From positions 62,001 to 126,000 of the forward strand of contig CAVRTA010000006.1 of assembly GCA_963724135.1 (NCBI GenBank): a DNA stretch of 64,000 nt, read 5' to 3'. Under the pieces are notes generated by a model. That model saw nothing but the letters and a program-made list of their open reading frames with translations. It ran no database searches and was not told the origin of the DNA. Positions 9,080-18,371 of this stretch are shown here, in pieces. A program made the translations under genes and the position numbers. The DNA is from DATLGB01 sp963724135 (lineage in GTDB: Bacteria; Actinomycetota; Thermoleophilia; Solirubrobacterales; Solirubrobacteraceae). Numbering within the stretch: position 1 is the stretch's first letter; the number at the start of each line of letters is the position of its first letter.

Positions 9080-9096
9080 GGTTTGTCCGCGGTCAG

Positions 9097-9944
9097 CTAC
9101 AGACCGCAGCGCTCGAGCGCGGCACGGGTCTCCCGCGCGACCAGCGCGCCCCCGGTGAACAACTCGGCGAGGGTGAAGTGGACGGTGTCCAGGCCGCGAC
9201 GGCGGATGTAGCGCTCGCGCTCGGTGTCGTGCGCCCGGGCGGCGGCGCCGTCGTGCGAGCTGTCGTCGATCTCGGCGATGAGGCCGTACTGGGGCCAGCA
9301 GAAGTCACCGAGGTACGGGCCCACGGGGTACTGCGGCGTTGGAAGGGGCAATACCTCGCCGCGACAGATCTCCAGGAACCGCACTTCGCGTTCGGTCTGG
9401 GTCTTGTGGCCGAACGCTCGAGCGCGTAGTCGCGCAGCTCGCCGAGGTCGAGGCCGTACAGGCGCTGCCCCTGGCGGATGAGCGAGCGGATCCTCTTCGG
9501 CCGCGCCCGCGGCCCCGCGCAGCAGTCGTAGATCGTGCGCAGCATGGCCGTGACGCGCACTCCGTCGACCGACACGACCTCCGCCGAGTGCAGCCGGTCG
9601 GTGAGGTGGAGGGTCACGTCGCGCGGACCGGTCCGGTTCGATCCCCGCTGCGGTCCGACCACTTCCAGACGGCCCGGATCGCGCTCGCTGAGGTGGAGAT
9701 GGAACGCGGCGGCCCAGCCGGCCAGGGCGCAGTCCGCGCCGCACGCGAGCACCGCCGCCATCCGGTCGCGCGCCGGCGTCCGGTCCGGATGCCCGACCGC
9801 CCACACGCCGCGCCGGTACGGCCACAGCCGCCCCCGCCGCCGGCGGTGGGCGATCGCATCCTGGCTGTAGCCGAGCCGCCTCAGCTGCGCCGTCGAGACC
9901 AGCTGCGCCTGCCCCGCCGCCAGCCGCCACGCGTTCTCCTCCAT
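9097..9944 (-). pseudogene. DUF559/Vsr-like endonuclease-fold protein with one frameshift
   Basis: The start ATG 9944 follows a strong AGGAGAGGT site. The N-terminal part (LVSTAQLRRLGYSQDAIAHRRRRGRL, YRRGVWAVGH) resembles the AbiEi-type winged helix common in front of DUF559 domains. The C-terminal part (PYLGDFCWPQYGLIAEIDDSSHDG, RERYIRRRGLDTVHFTLAEL) is the DUF559 Vsr-like fold with its conserved Asp and Glu. The two halves are in different frames; restoring one base near 9417 (CTCGAGCG-TTCGGCCAC) joins them as ALER-FGHKTQTEREVRFLE. Function of such chromosomal solitary genes is unknown. A sequencing error would make it an intact protein of about 280 residues. Confidence 0.75.
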
Positions 9945-10009
9945 ACCTCTCCTAGGTCCGAGAGCGAGATTTCCGACCCGCTCCTGGATTTCACGCGCTG
10001 GAGTGCGGG

Positions 10010-11764
10010 TTATCGAGGAGCGGCTCGACTGGGTAGTCGCAGACGCAGGTTCTTGACGACCACGCTGAAGGTCCCGTTCGACGGGCGTGAGTACGGGGGG
10101 TCCGTGCCGAGCAGCTCGAGCTTCGGGATGTGGCCGCGCTCGAAGCGCCAGGCGGCGGGGTGCAGCCACCAGCGGCCGCCGACCGGGCGGAAGGACCCGC
10201 GGGCCACGAGGCGCTGGGCGCCGTCCGGCGCCACGTCCCACAGGCGCGCGGCGATCTGGGCATCCGCCGGCTCGACTCCCTGCACCTCGACCTGCGCGGA
10301 CACCCGCGGGGTGCCCAGCAGCGTGAAGCCGCGCGACGGCGGCAGCCGGTAGGTGGCGGTGCCGGGCTGGTCGTCGCCGGCGACGACGACGCAGCCGTCC
10401 CCGTTCCCGCTCACCGGGTCGATCGCGGCCGCGACCCGAGGGCTGCCGCCGTCGGACGACAGCGTCTGCGGCGCGGCGGACTCGAAACGCACCGCCCCGC
10501 GGGCGAGGCGCCGGAACGTGGTGGCGCGATACGGCCCCAGGGAGGGCTTGTCGCGCGGACAGGTCTGGGTGGTGGCGACGACGCTGCGCGGAGCCCGGCG
10601 CCGCCGCCGGCGGTCATCGCGCACGTAGCGGTCGAACCAGCGGTGGATCATGCGCACAAGGCGCTCGCGGTCGGGCGGCTTGTTGGCGGCGCGCTGGTGA
10701 CCGAAGTCGCCGAGCAAAAGTTGCACCGGCCCGCGCGCGACGCGGGCGAGACGCAGCGTCTCGTCGACCGGGAACAGATCGTCGGTGAAGCCGCTACCGA
10801 TGAACAGCGGCGGCGGGTTCGGCGCCGGCACGCCGAGCGCCGAGTGGTACCGGACCATCGCGGCGACGATCTCCCGGACCTCGGCGTCGGTGTACGGCTC
10901 GCCCGCGTCCGAGCGCGCGACCCAGGACGCGACGTCGGCCTCGGGATCGACCCCGGGCGGCGCCAGGTAGCCCATCGGACGCCCGGGCACGAACGGCTCG
11001 CCCACGGGCTGGCCGGGCCCGGTCGCGTTCTGAGCGGCGAGGAGGATCGCGTTGGCGATCGAGAGCTTGAACACGCCGACCGGCTCGATCGATCCCGGCC
11101 GCCCGTTGGGCGCGATCGCCGACACGAGGTTCGTCCACGGGATCACCGGCGCCGCGGCGGCGAGCCGCAGCCGGACGCCCTGTGGCGAGCGCCACCGCTT
11201 CAGCGAGCCGTCGGGCAGCATCACGCGGTCGCGCAGGGTCGCGAGCGCGGAGGTCTGCCCGCCGCCGTACGAGTCGCCGGTCACCCCGATGCGGCGCGGG
11301 TCGGCGACGCCCTCGTCGACGAGTCTGCCGATCAACTCCTGCGTGTCCCGGACCTCGTAGCGCGTGTCCGCGAGGTGGATGTAGCCGCGCGCGCAGGCGT
11401 CCGGCGAGGCGAGGCGGGCGTCGGGCGTCCCGCAGGAGCCCCACAGGCCGCGCGCCGTGTAGGTCAGCACGGCGTAGCCCGCCTTCGCCCATCCATAGGC
11501 GTTGTCGGTGTAGGCCTTGGAGGCCGGATCGAGATACTCGTGCTTGGAGTTGCCGAAGCCGTGGACGAGCACCACCAGCGGGAGCCCGCGCGCGCCTGCG
11601 CTCGGCAGCGTGACCGTCGTGTCGAGCGGGACGCCGTCCCAGGTCTCGACCAGCCCGGAGCATTGGTGGGTCCTCTCGACGGCGCCGCACTGTTCGAGCC
11701 CGAGCGGACCGGCGCCGGGCGCCAGCAGCGGCAGCACGGCGCCGAGGACGGCGCGCGCGATCAC
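10010..11764 (-). CDS. Secreted CocE/NonD-type (S15) alpha/beta hydrolase
   Basis: The 584-residue protein starts at GTG 11764 with a signal peptide (IARAVLGAVLPLLAPGAG). The alpha/beta-hydrolase core has LVVLVHGFGNSKHEY and the nucleophile elbow GDSYGGG, then FIGSGFTDDLFPVDETLRL (acid) and LLLGDFGHQRAANKP (histidine). A beta-rich C-terminal domain follows, as in X-Pro dipeptidyl-peptidase/CocE enzymes. It likely hydrolyses an ester, amide or peptide outside the membrane; the substrate is not evident. Its GTG overlaps the stop of the zinc-ribbon gene (GTGA), so both come from one message. Confidence 0.85.
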   Translation of the reverse strand: MIARAVLGAVLPLLAPGAGPLGLEQCGAVERTHQCSGLVETWDGVPLDTTVTLPSAGARGLPLVVLVHGFGNSKHEYLDPASKAYTDNAYGWAKAGYAVLTYTARGLWGSCGTPDARLASPDACARGYIHLADTRYEVRDTQELIGRLVDEGVADPRRIGVTGDSYGGGQTSALATLRDRVMLPDGSLKRWRSPQGVRLRLAAAAPVIPWTNLVSAIAPNGRPGSIEPVGVFKLSIANAILLAAQNATGPGQPVGEPFVPGRPMGYLAPPGVDPEADVASWVARSDAGEPYTDAEVREIVAAMVRYHSALGVPAPNPPPLFIGSGFTDDLFPVDETLRLARVARGPVQLLLGDFGHQRAANKPPDRERLVRMIHRWFDRYVRDDRRRRRRAPRSVVATTQTCPRDKPSLGPYRATTFRRLARGAVRFESAAPQTLSSDGGSPRVAAAIDPVSGNGDGCVVVAGDDQPGTATYRLPPSRGFTLLGTPRVSAQVEVQGVEPADAQIAARLWDVAPDGAQRLVARGSFRPVGGRWWLHPAAWRFERGHIPKLELLGTDPPYSRPSNGTFSVVVKNLRLRLPSRAAPR

Positions 11765-11991
11765 CCGATCAGCCCGTAGAGGATCGCGACGGCCAGGATG
11801 ACCACGGCCCAGATCGCCCACGTCGGGATGGCGCCGAAGGTCAGCGACGACAGCCACGAGCCGGCCTGTTGAGCCGTGCCCGGTCCCCTGTCCCAGCGGC
11901 CCGGGTCGAGGTCGGCACCGCACACCGCGCACCCCGCCGCGTACGGGGACACGCGCTCCCCGCAGTTCGGGCACCGCGACCGATCGGGCAT
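11761..11991 (-). CDS. Small zinc-ribbon single-span membrane protein
   Basis: The 76 residues begin with a zinc ribbon (CPNCGERVSPYAAGCAVCGADLD, two CxxC pairs 13 residues apart) and end with a transmembrane helix (WAIWAVVILAVAILYGLIG). It is translationally coupled to the secreted hydrolase downstream. No function is known to me; such proteins may be chaperone- or sensor-like. Confidence 0.8.
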   Translation of the reverse strand: MPDRSRCPNCGERVSPYAAGCAVCGADLDPGRWDRGPGTAQQAGSWLSSLTFGAIPTWAIWAVVILAVAILYGLIG

Positions 11992-11999
11992 CGCCCTGA

Positions 12000-12005
12000 A
12001 AGATA
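12000..12005 (-). promoter_or_regulatory. Probable -10 box (TATCTT) of the zinc-ribbon unit
   Basis: TATCTT on the minus strand ends eight bases before the ATG at 11991, again the short spacing of a leaderless transcript. Confidence 0.4.
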
Positions 12006-12063
12006 CGCCGAGGCGGAACGCGCGTGCTCCGGCTCGGGCACTCTTGCTAGACCTGCTGCCGGC

Positions 12064-12573
12064 GTGGCATCGAGGTTCGCGAATCCGCTCACGGGCACGA
12101 TTGCCGACTTCCTCGGCGGGATCGGAATCGTGGTGGCGGCGGCGGAGCTCTCGGACGAGGGCTTCCTCCCCGGGGTCGCCCTGCAGAGCGGCCGGTTACT
12201 GGTGGACGAAGAGTTCCTCGTCTACCCAGGCGACCTGCTGCATGAGGCCGGGCACGTCGCGGTGGCGCCAGCCTGGGCGCGCCCCTCTATGAGCGGCGAC
12301 GTCGAGATCGCGGGCCTGGATCTGGGCGAGCTGGAGTGGGCCGCGATCCCCTGGTCCTATGCGGCCGCGCGCGCGATCTCGGTTGACCCCGCGGTGGTTT
12401 TCCATGAGGGCGGCTACCGCGGCCACTCCCCCGGACTCCTGCACAACTTCGCGCTCGGCGTGCCCATCGGCGTCCATCTGCTGGAAGCGGCGGGGATGAC
12501 CGCAACCGGACCGCGGGCGGAAGAGCTTGGCGTGCCTCCGTACCCGCACATGCTGCGCTGGCTGCGCGAGTAG
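12064..12573 (+). CDS. Conserved-looking protein with HExxH motif
   Basis: This 169-residue protein starts at GTG 12064. The zincin-like motif HEAGH lies in PGDLLHEAGHVAVAP, followed by EWAAIPWSYAAARAI and DPAVVFHEGGYRGHS, ending LGVPPYPHMLRWLRE. I recall uncharacterised proteins of the same length and layout in other phyla. Whether it is a peptidase is unproven: no Met-turn is obvious, and a third ligand is not assigned. It has no signal peptide. It is divergent from the zinc-ribbon gene. Confidence 0.75.
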   Translation: MASRFANPLTGTIADFLGGIGIVVAAAELSDEGFLPGVALQSGRLLVDEEFLVYPGDLLHEAGHVAVAPAWARPSMSGDVEIAGLDLGELEWAAIPWSYAAARAISVDPAVVFHEGGYRGHSPGLLHNFALGVPIGVHLLEAAGMTATGPRAEELGVPPYPHMLRWLRE

Positions 12574-12582
12574 CGCCCCAGA

Positions 12583-12604
12583 CTTGGTCCAGAGAAAGAC
12601 CTAG
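12583..12604. terminator. Short hairpin after the HExxH gene
   Basis: CTTGGTC and GACCTAG (6 of 7 bases pair) flank an 8-base loop ten bases after the stop. It lacks a U-tract. It may end the upstream gene or act as an operator for the large secreted protein 127 bp downstream. The rest of 12574-12730 shows only AGGGGAG ahead of GTG 12731. Confidence 0.3.
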
Positions 12605-12730
12605 GCACGGCGCTGCGATTGTGAGAGTCTCGGCACCGAGGTCCCCGGGCGAGGCGTCGGACGTCCGTCCGCTGCGCAAGAAATCAGGTCCGATCCTCGT
12701 TACGTTCGTGTTGACCAGGGGAGATTTGTC

Positions 12731-15700
12731 GTGTCGCGCCGTACCGCTGCCACCTGCATCGCCGCGTTCGTAGCCGCGTTGTGCGCGGTCGTGGGCGCTT
12801 ACGCGACCACCACGAGCGTCGCGACGGTCGAGTCGATCAAGGTGAGGTCTGCCGACAGCGGTGACCTGGCGCTCGGCGGCAGCCGCCAGTACACGGCGAC
12901 GGCGTACTACGTCGGCGGCGGAACCGCCGACGTGACCGCCTCGGTCACGTGGTCCTCCTCCGACACGAACGTCGCGACGATCGACTCGGCGGGTCTCGCT
13001 TCCGGCCTCGCGCCGGGCGAGACGTCGATCCAGGCGACCGATGGCACCGTGACCAGCCCCGCGGTCCCGCTGGTCGTCAGCAAGTGCACCATCAGAGGCA
13101 CCGACGACGGCGAGACCATCACCGGCACGGCCGGCATCGACGTGATCTGCGGGCGCGGCGGCAAGGACACGATCAACGGTCTCGATGGTGCGGACATTCT
13201 CATTGGCGGCCCGGGCGAGGACACCATCCACGGCGGCCCCGGCGCGGACACGCTCTCCGGCGGCGAAGACAGCGACACGCTCAACGGCGATGGCGACAAC
13301 GACGTGATCAAGGGCGGGACCGAGGGCGACACGCTCGACGGCGGCGCGGACGACGACCGGCTCCACGGCCAGGAGGGCGACGATTCGCTCGCCGGCGGCA
13401 CCGGCGACGACCGGATGAACCCGGGAGCCGGCTCCGATCCGTCGAGCGACGGCGGAGATGGCGTCGACACGCTCCTGTATCACACCGCTGCCTCCGCGGT
13501 GGACGTGAGCCTCGCCGACGGGGTCGCGACCGGGGGCGCGGGCGCGGACGCGGGCATCGTCAACGTCGAGAACCTCACCGGCTCCTCCTTCGCCGACTCG
13601 CTCGAGGGCGACGGCGGCGTCAACATGATCGACGGCGGCCAGGGCGCCGACACCATCCGCGGCCTCGCCAACGACGACCGGCTCCTCGGCAATGACGGCA
13701 GCGACACGATCGAAGGCGGCGGCGACCACGACTACCTGGCCGGCCAAGACGGCGACGACACCCTCTCCGGCGGCCCCGGCAACGACCGCCTGGGCGGGCA
13801 CGCCGACGTCGACGTCCTCGACGGCGGCGACGACGACGACGAGCTCGACCCGGGCCTGGGCGACGAGACCAGCGTGGACGGCGGCACGGGCACCGACGAG
13901 CTCACCTACCACAAGGACGTTCCCGCGGTGACGATCGACATCGACGCGGGGACCTCCACCGGCGGCGGCGGCAACGACGCCTTCACGAACATCGAGAACG
14001 CTTCCGGCACCAAGGGAGACGACACGCTGTTGGGCGACGAGAACGCCAACTTCCTCGACGGTAAGCCCGGCAGCGACACGATCGACGGACGCGCCGGCAC
14101 CGACGTCATCGAGGGCGGGTTCGGCGACGACTTCCTGCGCGGCGGCGCCGACATCGACTCGATCGATGGCCAGGGGGACACCGACACCTGCGGGGAGCCG
14201 GCCGACACGCTGGTGAACTGCGAGCTGGCCTTCAACGTCGCCCCGTCGCTGACCATCGGCGACGCCACCAACACCTTCACCGAGGGCGACCCGTCCGTGG
14301 CGGTCGACGGCACGCTCACCCTGACCGACGACGAGGCCAACACCGACGGCGCCACCGTGACGATCGGGACCGGCTTCGAGAGCGGGAAGGACATCCTCTC
14401 GATCTCCGGCGCCCTGCCGGCCGGCGTGACGGCCAGCTACACCACCCCGACGCTGACCATCAGCGGCACGGCGACTGTCGCGCAGTACGAGACGATGCTC
14501 AGGAACGTCAGGTTCGAGAACACGTCACAGGACCCGAGTCCGGCGACGCGCACGATCAGCTTCACCGTCTCCGACGGCGAACTGGCCGACGACACGGGCA
14601 ACGACGTGGCGATGGACGTACTGCCGGTCAACGACGCGCCCATCGCCGACGCCGACTCCTTCGGTGGAGGCCAGCAGGGCCTGCGCATGCGCGTCGGCAC
14701 CGTCCACGCCGACACCCACGAGGTGGAGGTGGCGGGCGACGTCCTCGACGGCGACGTCGACGTCGACACCCCGGCGGGCAACCTGACGGTGACCCCGGGC
14801 GCGCTCACCAGCACCGACTGCGCGGTCGTCTGCCCCGGCAACGTCACGATGGCCGCCGACGGCACGTTCACCTACGACCCGCCCGCCGGCGACGACGGTT
14901 CGGACACCTTCACCTACACGGTCGAGGACAACGACACCGGCGACTCCGACGGCACCGAGGACACGCACTCGAACACGGTCACGATCACCCAGGCCGGCCC
15001 GCGGGTGTGGTTCGTGGACGACAGCGCGCCGGCAGGCGGCCGCGGCACGTCGCACTTCCCGCTGCAGGCGCTGACGCCGCTGGCAACCGGCGGGAGCCTC
15101 GACGCGCAGGACGGCTCGGGCGACCGGATCTTCGTCTACTCGGGCACGTATGCGTCCGGCATCGAGCTCGAGGCGACACAGAAGCTGCTCGGCGAGCCCG
15201 AGGGCCTCAACGTCAACAGCACGCAGTTCGTGGTTGCGGGCGGCACCAAGCCGGCGATTTCCTCGGGCAGCGGGAACGCCGTGACCCTGGGCAGCGGCAA
15301 CGAGCTGCAGGACCTGGCTCTGGGCAGCACTCCCGCGGCCAGCTACTCGCTGAGCGCGCCCACCGGGTCGGGCTCGTTCACCGTCGGGGACTCCGACATC
15401 ACCAACGCCACCGGCGGAGCGCTGAACGTCGCCGACGGCACCCCGACCATGGCCCTCGGCACTCTGTCCTCGAGCAACTCGGCCAACGACGCCGTCCGCA
15501 TCACGGACACCGACGGCGGTGCGATCAGCTCGACGTCCGGCACCCTGGCCAACGCCGGCGGCACGAGCGTGCACGTCGCCAACGCGGCCAGCTCGCTGGC
15601 GCTCGGCTCGAACATCACGGACGACCTGGGCTCGCTGATCACCATCAGCGGCGGCACGGGTGCGAACACGTTCAACGGCACGGTCACGGACGGCGTCGAC

Positions 15701-17326
15701 GGCGACGGCAGCGGCATCTCGATCTCGTCGGCCGGCGGCGCGGTGAACTTCACCAACGCCGTGACGCTGTCGACCGGCAGCGCCAACGCGCTCAGCGCCA
15801 CCTCGAGCTCCGGCGGCCTGCGCATGGTGCCCAGCAGCGGCGTCAACACGCTGGCGACGACGGACGGGGCTGCGCTGACCGTCACGAACACACCGATCCA
15901 CCAGGACGGTCTGGCCTTCCGCTCCATCAACGCGAACGACGGCTCGATCGGCGCTACGACCTACGGGATCCAGCTCGAGAACACGGGGACGGGCGGCACC
16001 AACGGCTCGGTGACCGTGGCCGGCAACGGGGCGGCCTCGACCGGCGGCACGATCACCGGGAAGTCGACCGGCATCCGCCTGGTCAACACGAAGTCGCCCT
16101 CGATCAACTGGATGAAGCTGCACAACCACGGCGACTTCGCCATCTACGGCAACTCCGTCAGCGGCTTCGCCATGGACCGCACCGTGATCGACGGTCAGGG
16201 CGGCACGTTCAACGGGGACGACCCGAACGCCGACGAGGGCGCGGTCAGCTTCGACAACCTCACGGGGACGGGGGCCGCCATCACCAACTCGACGATCGCC
16301 CAGGGCATCGAGAACGACCTGCGCGTGGTCAACACCTCCGGCACGCTCAACCGTCTGACGGTGACCAACACGACGTTCAGCAACACGTCGTCGGTCGGCA
16401 ACCACGCGGTCATGCTGGAAGGCCTCAACTCCGCCGTGCTGAACGCGACGGTCCAGGACAGCACGTTCACCAGCGTCCGGGGCAACCACGTCAACTACAC
16501 CGCGCAGAACAGCTCCGCGGGCGATGTGGTGATCGCCAACAACACGATGTCCAACAGCCACCCAACCGACCTCGGCGGCCAGATCAACGTCGCCGCCGGC
16601 CAGACGGCCGACCTCACCTACGCCGTCAACGGGAACACGATCAGCGGGTCCAAGGCCTCGGCGATCTTCGCCGGAAAGCTGTTCGGCGCCGCCCCCGGCG
16701 ACGCCACCATGGTCGGCACGATCCAGAACAACATCATCGGCCTCAATGGCGTTCCGGCTTCGGGGTCGGAGAGCGGCTCGGGCATCGACGCCGGCCTGCT
16801 CGCGAAGGGGAAGCACTCCGTCGTGATCTCCGGCAACACGGTGCGCCAGTACCGCGACAACGGGATCCTGCTGACGGTCGGCGGCGCGGCGACGAGCTCA
16901 ACCGGGCTGGCGTCGCATGACGGCGACATGAATTACACGGTCACCGGCAACACCGTCACCCAGCCGAGCGGCGTCGCCGGCGCGGGCGCCGGTGGTGGCA
17001 TCCATCTCAACTCCGGCACCAACAGCCCGGACGCGTACGACGTCTGCCTGAACCTGCAGAACAACACGCTCTCGGGCTCGGCGCCGGCCGCCGTGGGCAG
17101 CCGCGACGTCGTGCTGCGCCAGCGCTTCGACACCGTGGTGCGGATGCCGGGCTACACCGGCGCCCAGGACAACGCCGGTGGCACGCTGACCACGGACATC
17201 ACCAACTACCTGATCGGGCGCGGGAACACGTTCAACGCGGGCTCGCTGCTGGCGTCCGCGAACTCGGCGTCCGTCCCCGGCGGGTTCTTCAACACCGCGG
17301 GCGGCGCGCCGTGCCCGACCACCTAG
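12731..17326 (+). CDS. Large secreted RTX-repeat/beta-helix surface protein
   Basis: This 1531-residue secreted protein has a signal peptide (1-25), a BIG2-like Ig domain (about 30-117; SVTWSSSDTNVATIDSAGLASG), about two dozen RTX-type calcium-binding nonapeptides (GGxGxDxLxG) in three blocks (about 118-500), and cadherin/VCBS-like modules (about 500-757; FTYDPPAGDDGSDTFTYTVED). It ends in a long Ser/Thr/Asn/Gly-rich region that looks like a right-handed parallel beta-helix (about 758-1531; NNTMSNSHP, ISGNTVRQYRDNGI). The start is GTG 12731 with AGGGGAG upstream. No LPXTG or membrane anchor is visible. Adhesin, carbohydrate-binding or protective surface roles are all possible. It lies 15 bp ahead of three tail-collar genes, apparently in one operon. 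Confidence 0.85.
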   Translation: MSRRTAATCIAAFVAALCAVVGAYATTTSVATVESIKVRSADSGDLALGGSRQYTATAYYVGGGTADVTASVTWSSSDTNVATIDSAGLASGLAPGETSIQATDGTVTSPAVPLVVSKCTIRGTDDGETITGTAGIDVICGRGGKDTINGLDGADILIGGPGEDTIHGGPGADTLSGGEDSDTLNGDGDNDVIKGGTEGDTLDGGADDDRLHGQEGDDSLAGGTGDDRMNPGAGSDPSSDGGDGVDTLLYHTAASAVDVSLADGVATGGAGADAGIVNVENLTGSSFADSLEGDGGVNMIDGGQGADTIRGLANDDRLLGNDGSDTIEGGGDHDYLAGQDGDDTLSGGPGNDRLGGHADVDVLDGGDDDDELDPGLGDETSVDGGTGTDELTYHKDVPAVTIDIDAGTSTGGGGNDAFTNIENASGTKGDDTLLGDENANFLDGKPGSDTIDGRAGTDVIEGGFGDDFLRGGADIDSIDGQGDTDTCGEPADTLVNCELAFNVAPSLTIGDATNTFTEGDPSVAVDGTLTLTDDEANTDGATVTIGTGFESGKDILSISGALPAGVTASYTTPTLTISGTATVAQYETMLRNVRFENTSQDPSPATRTISFTVSDGELADDTGNDVAMDVLPVNDAPIADADSFGGGQQGLRMRVGTVHADTHEVEVAGDVLDGDVDVDTPAGNLTVTPGALTSTDCAVVCPGNVTMAADGTFTYDPPAGDDGSDTFTYTVEDNDTGDSDGTEDTHSNTVTITQAGPRVWFVDDSAPAGGRGTSHFPLQALTPLATGGSLDAQDGSGDRIFVYSGTYASGIELEATQKLLGEPEGLNVNSTQFVVAGGTKPAISSGSGNAVTLGSGNELQDLALGSTPAASYSLSAPTGSGSFTVGDSDITNATGGALNVADGTPTMALGTLSSSNSANDAVRITDTDGGAISSTSGTLANAGGTSVHVANAASSLALGSNITDDLGSLITISGGTGANTFNGTVTDGVDGDGSGISISSAGGAVNFTNAVTLSTGSANALSATSSSGGLRMVPSSGVNTLATTDGAALTVTNTPIHQDGLAFRSINANDGSIGATTYGIQLENTGTGGTNGSVTVAGNGAASTGGTITGKSTGIRLVNTKSPSINWMKLHNHGDFAIYGNSVSGFAMDRTVIDGQGGTFNGDDPNADEGAVSFDNLTGTGAAITNSTIAQGIENDLRVVNTSGTLNRLTVTNTTFSNTSSVGNHAVMLEGLNSAVLNATVQDSTFTSVRGNHVNYTAQNSSAGDVVIANNTMSNSHPTDLGGQINVAAGQTADLTYAVNGNTISGSKASAIFAGKLFGAAPGDATMVGTIQNNIIGLNGVPASGSESGSGIDAGLLAKGKHSVVISGNTVRQYRDNGILLTVGGAATSSTGLASHDGDMNYTVTGNTVTQPSGVAGAGAGGGIHLNSGTNSPDAYDVCLNLQNNTLSGSAPAAVGSRDVVLRQRFDTVVRMPGYTGAQDNAGGTLTTDITNYLIGRGNTFNAGSLLASANSASVPGGFFNTAGGAPCPTT

Positions 17327-17341
17327 AGGGGAGCCGGAACT

Positions 17342-17839
17342 ATGGCTGAGCCGTTTTTGAGCGAGATCCGGCTGATGTCGTTCAACTTCGCCCCCAAGGG
17401 GTGGGCGATGTGCAATGGCCAGCTCCTGCCGATCAACCAGAACCAGGCCCTGTTCTCGCTCCTGGGCACCACCTACGGAGGCAACGGGCAGACGAACTTC
17501 GCGCTGCCCGACCTACGCGGCCGCGTGCCCATCCACGTGGGCTCCGGGTTCACCCTCGGGCAGAGCGGCGGCGAGCAGGCCCACACGGTCACGCAGGCCG
17601 AGATGCCGGCGCACACCCACAACCTGCAGGTGACCAACGCCAACGGGAGCATTCCGTCGCCGTCCGGCAACATCCTGGCCGGCGCGCTGAACATGTACCA
17701 CTCGCCGGCGAACGTGACGACCCTGTCCCCGGGCACGATCGGCAACGTCGGGGGGAGTCAGCCCCACGTGAACATGCAGCCCTACCTGACGCTCACCTTC
17801 TGTATCGCCCTCCAGGGCATCTTCCCGTCCCCGAACTAG
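17342..17839 (+). CDS. Tail-collar (MdpB-like) protein 1
   Basis: The 165-residue protein has the phage tail-collar fold seen in 'microcystin-dependent' MdpB-like proteins: EIRLMSFNFAPKGWAMCNGQLLP at the start, LFSLLGTTYGGNGQTNFALPDLRGRVPIH, AEMPAHTHNL, and GGSQPHVNMQPYLTLTFCIAL at the end. AGGGGAG precedes the ATG. It has no signal peptide. Two paralogues follow at 12-13 bp spacing. No other phage genes are nearby, so it is a host-encoded relative, not prophage debris. Confidence 0.9.
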   Translation: MAEPFLSEIRLMSFNFAPKGWAMCNGQLLPINQNQALFSLLGTTYGGNGQTNFALPDLRGRVPIHVGSGFTLGQSGGEQAHTVTQAEMPAHTHNLQVTNANGSIPSPSGNILAGALNMYHSPANVTTLSPGTIGNVGGSQPHVNMQPYLTLTFCIALQGIFPSPN

Positions 17840-17851
17840 AGGAGAACGACG

Positions 17852-18358
17852 ATGGCGCAACCCTACATCGGCGAGATCCGCATGTTCGCGGGCAACTTCG
17901 CCCCCGTCGGCTGGGCGTGGTGTGACGGGACGATGTACCCCATCTCCGAGAACGAGGCGCTGTTCCAGCTGATCGGCACAACGTATGGCGGGGATGGCGA
18001 GACCACCTTCGCCGTGCCGGACCTGAGGGGCCGCGTGCCGATCCACCAGGGCAACAACTTCATCCTGGCCGAGGCCGGGGGGGCGGAGGAGGTCACGCTG
18101 ACCACCCAGCAGACCCCCGTGCACGCCCATCCGCTCCTGGCAGTGCAGGCGATCGGCAACCAGTCCAATCCCGGGGGCGCGCTGCTCGCCGAGACTTCCG
18201 GCGGCCTGCGGCCCTACATCGAGGACTCGCCGACGAGCCCGATGTCCCTCCAGTCGGTCGGGCCGGTCGGCGGGAGCCAGCCGCACACCAACTTCCAGCC
18301 GTACCTGTGCATCGGGTTCATCATCTCGCTGTTCGGCCTCTTCCCCTCCCCGACCTAG
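17852..18358 (+). CDS. Tail-collar (MdpB-like) protein 2
   Basis: This 168-residue paralogue of its neighbours has EIRMFAGNFAPVGWAWCDGTMYP, LIGTTYGGDGETTFAVPDLRGRVPIH, TPVHAHPLLAV and GGSQPHTNFQPYLCIGFIISL. The middle segment (about residues 95-135), expected to form the variable tip, differs most among the three. GAGGAG lies upstream of ATG 17852. Confidence 0.9.
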   Translation: MAQPYIGEIRMFAGNFAPVGWAWCDGTMYPISENEALFQLIGTTYGGDGETTFAVPDLRGRVPIHQGNNFILAEAGGAEEVTLTTQQTPVHAHPLLAVQAIGNQSNPGGALLAETSGGLRPYIEDSPTSPMSLQSVGPVGGSQPHTNFQPYLCIGFIISLFGLFPSPT

Positions 18359-18371
18359 GAGCGAATCTCTG

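Noticed and set aside
4352..11779. Long plus-strand open frames over the carboxypeptidase, uvrB and S15 hydrolase genes
   Set aside because: Low-complexity antisense frames typical of high-GC coding DNA; the minus-strand genes carry complete motif sets.
13084..14230. Tandem DNA repeat or CRISPR-like array
   Set aside because: The periodicity comes from RTX nonapeptide codons and the repeats are degenerate at DNA level.
12731..17326. Long minus-strand open frames opposite the large secreted protein (for example 12287-13912 and 14525-16816)
   Set aside because: They are Arg/Ala/Val/Asp-rich reverse-frame shadows of GC-rich repeat codons, with no domain or ribosome-binding site.
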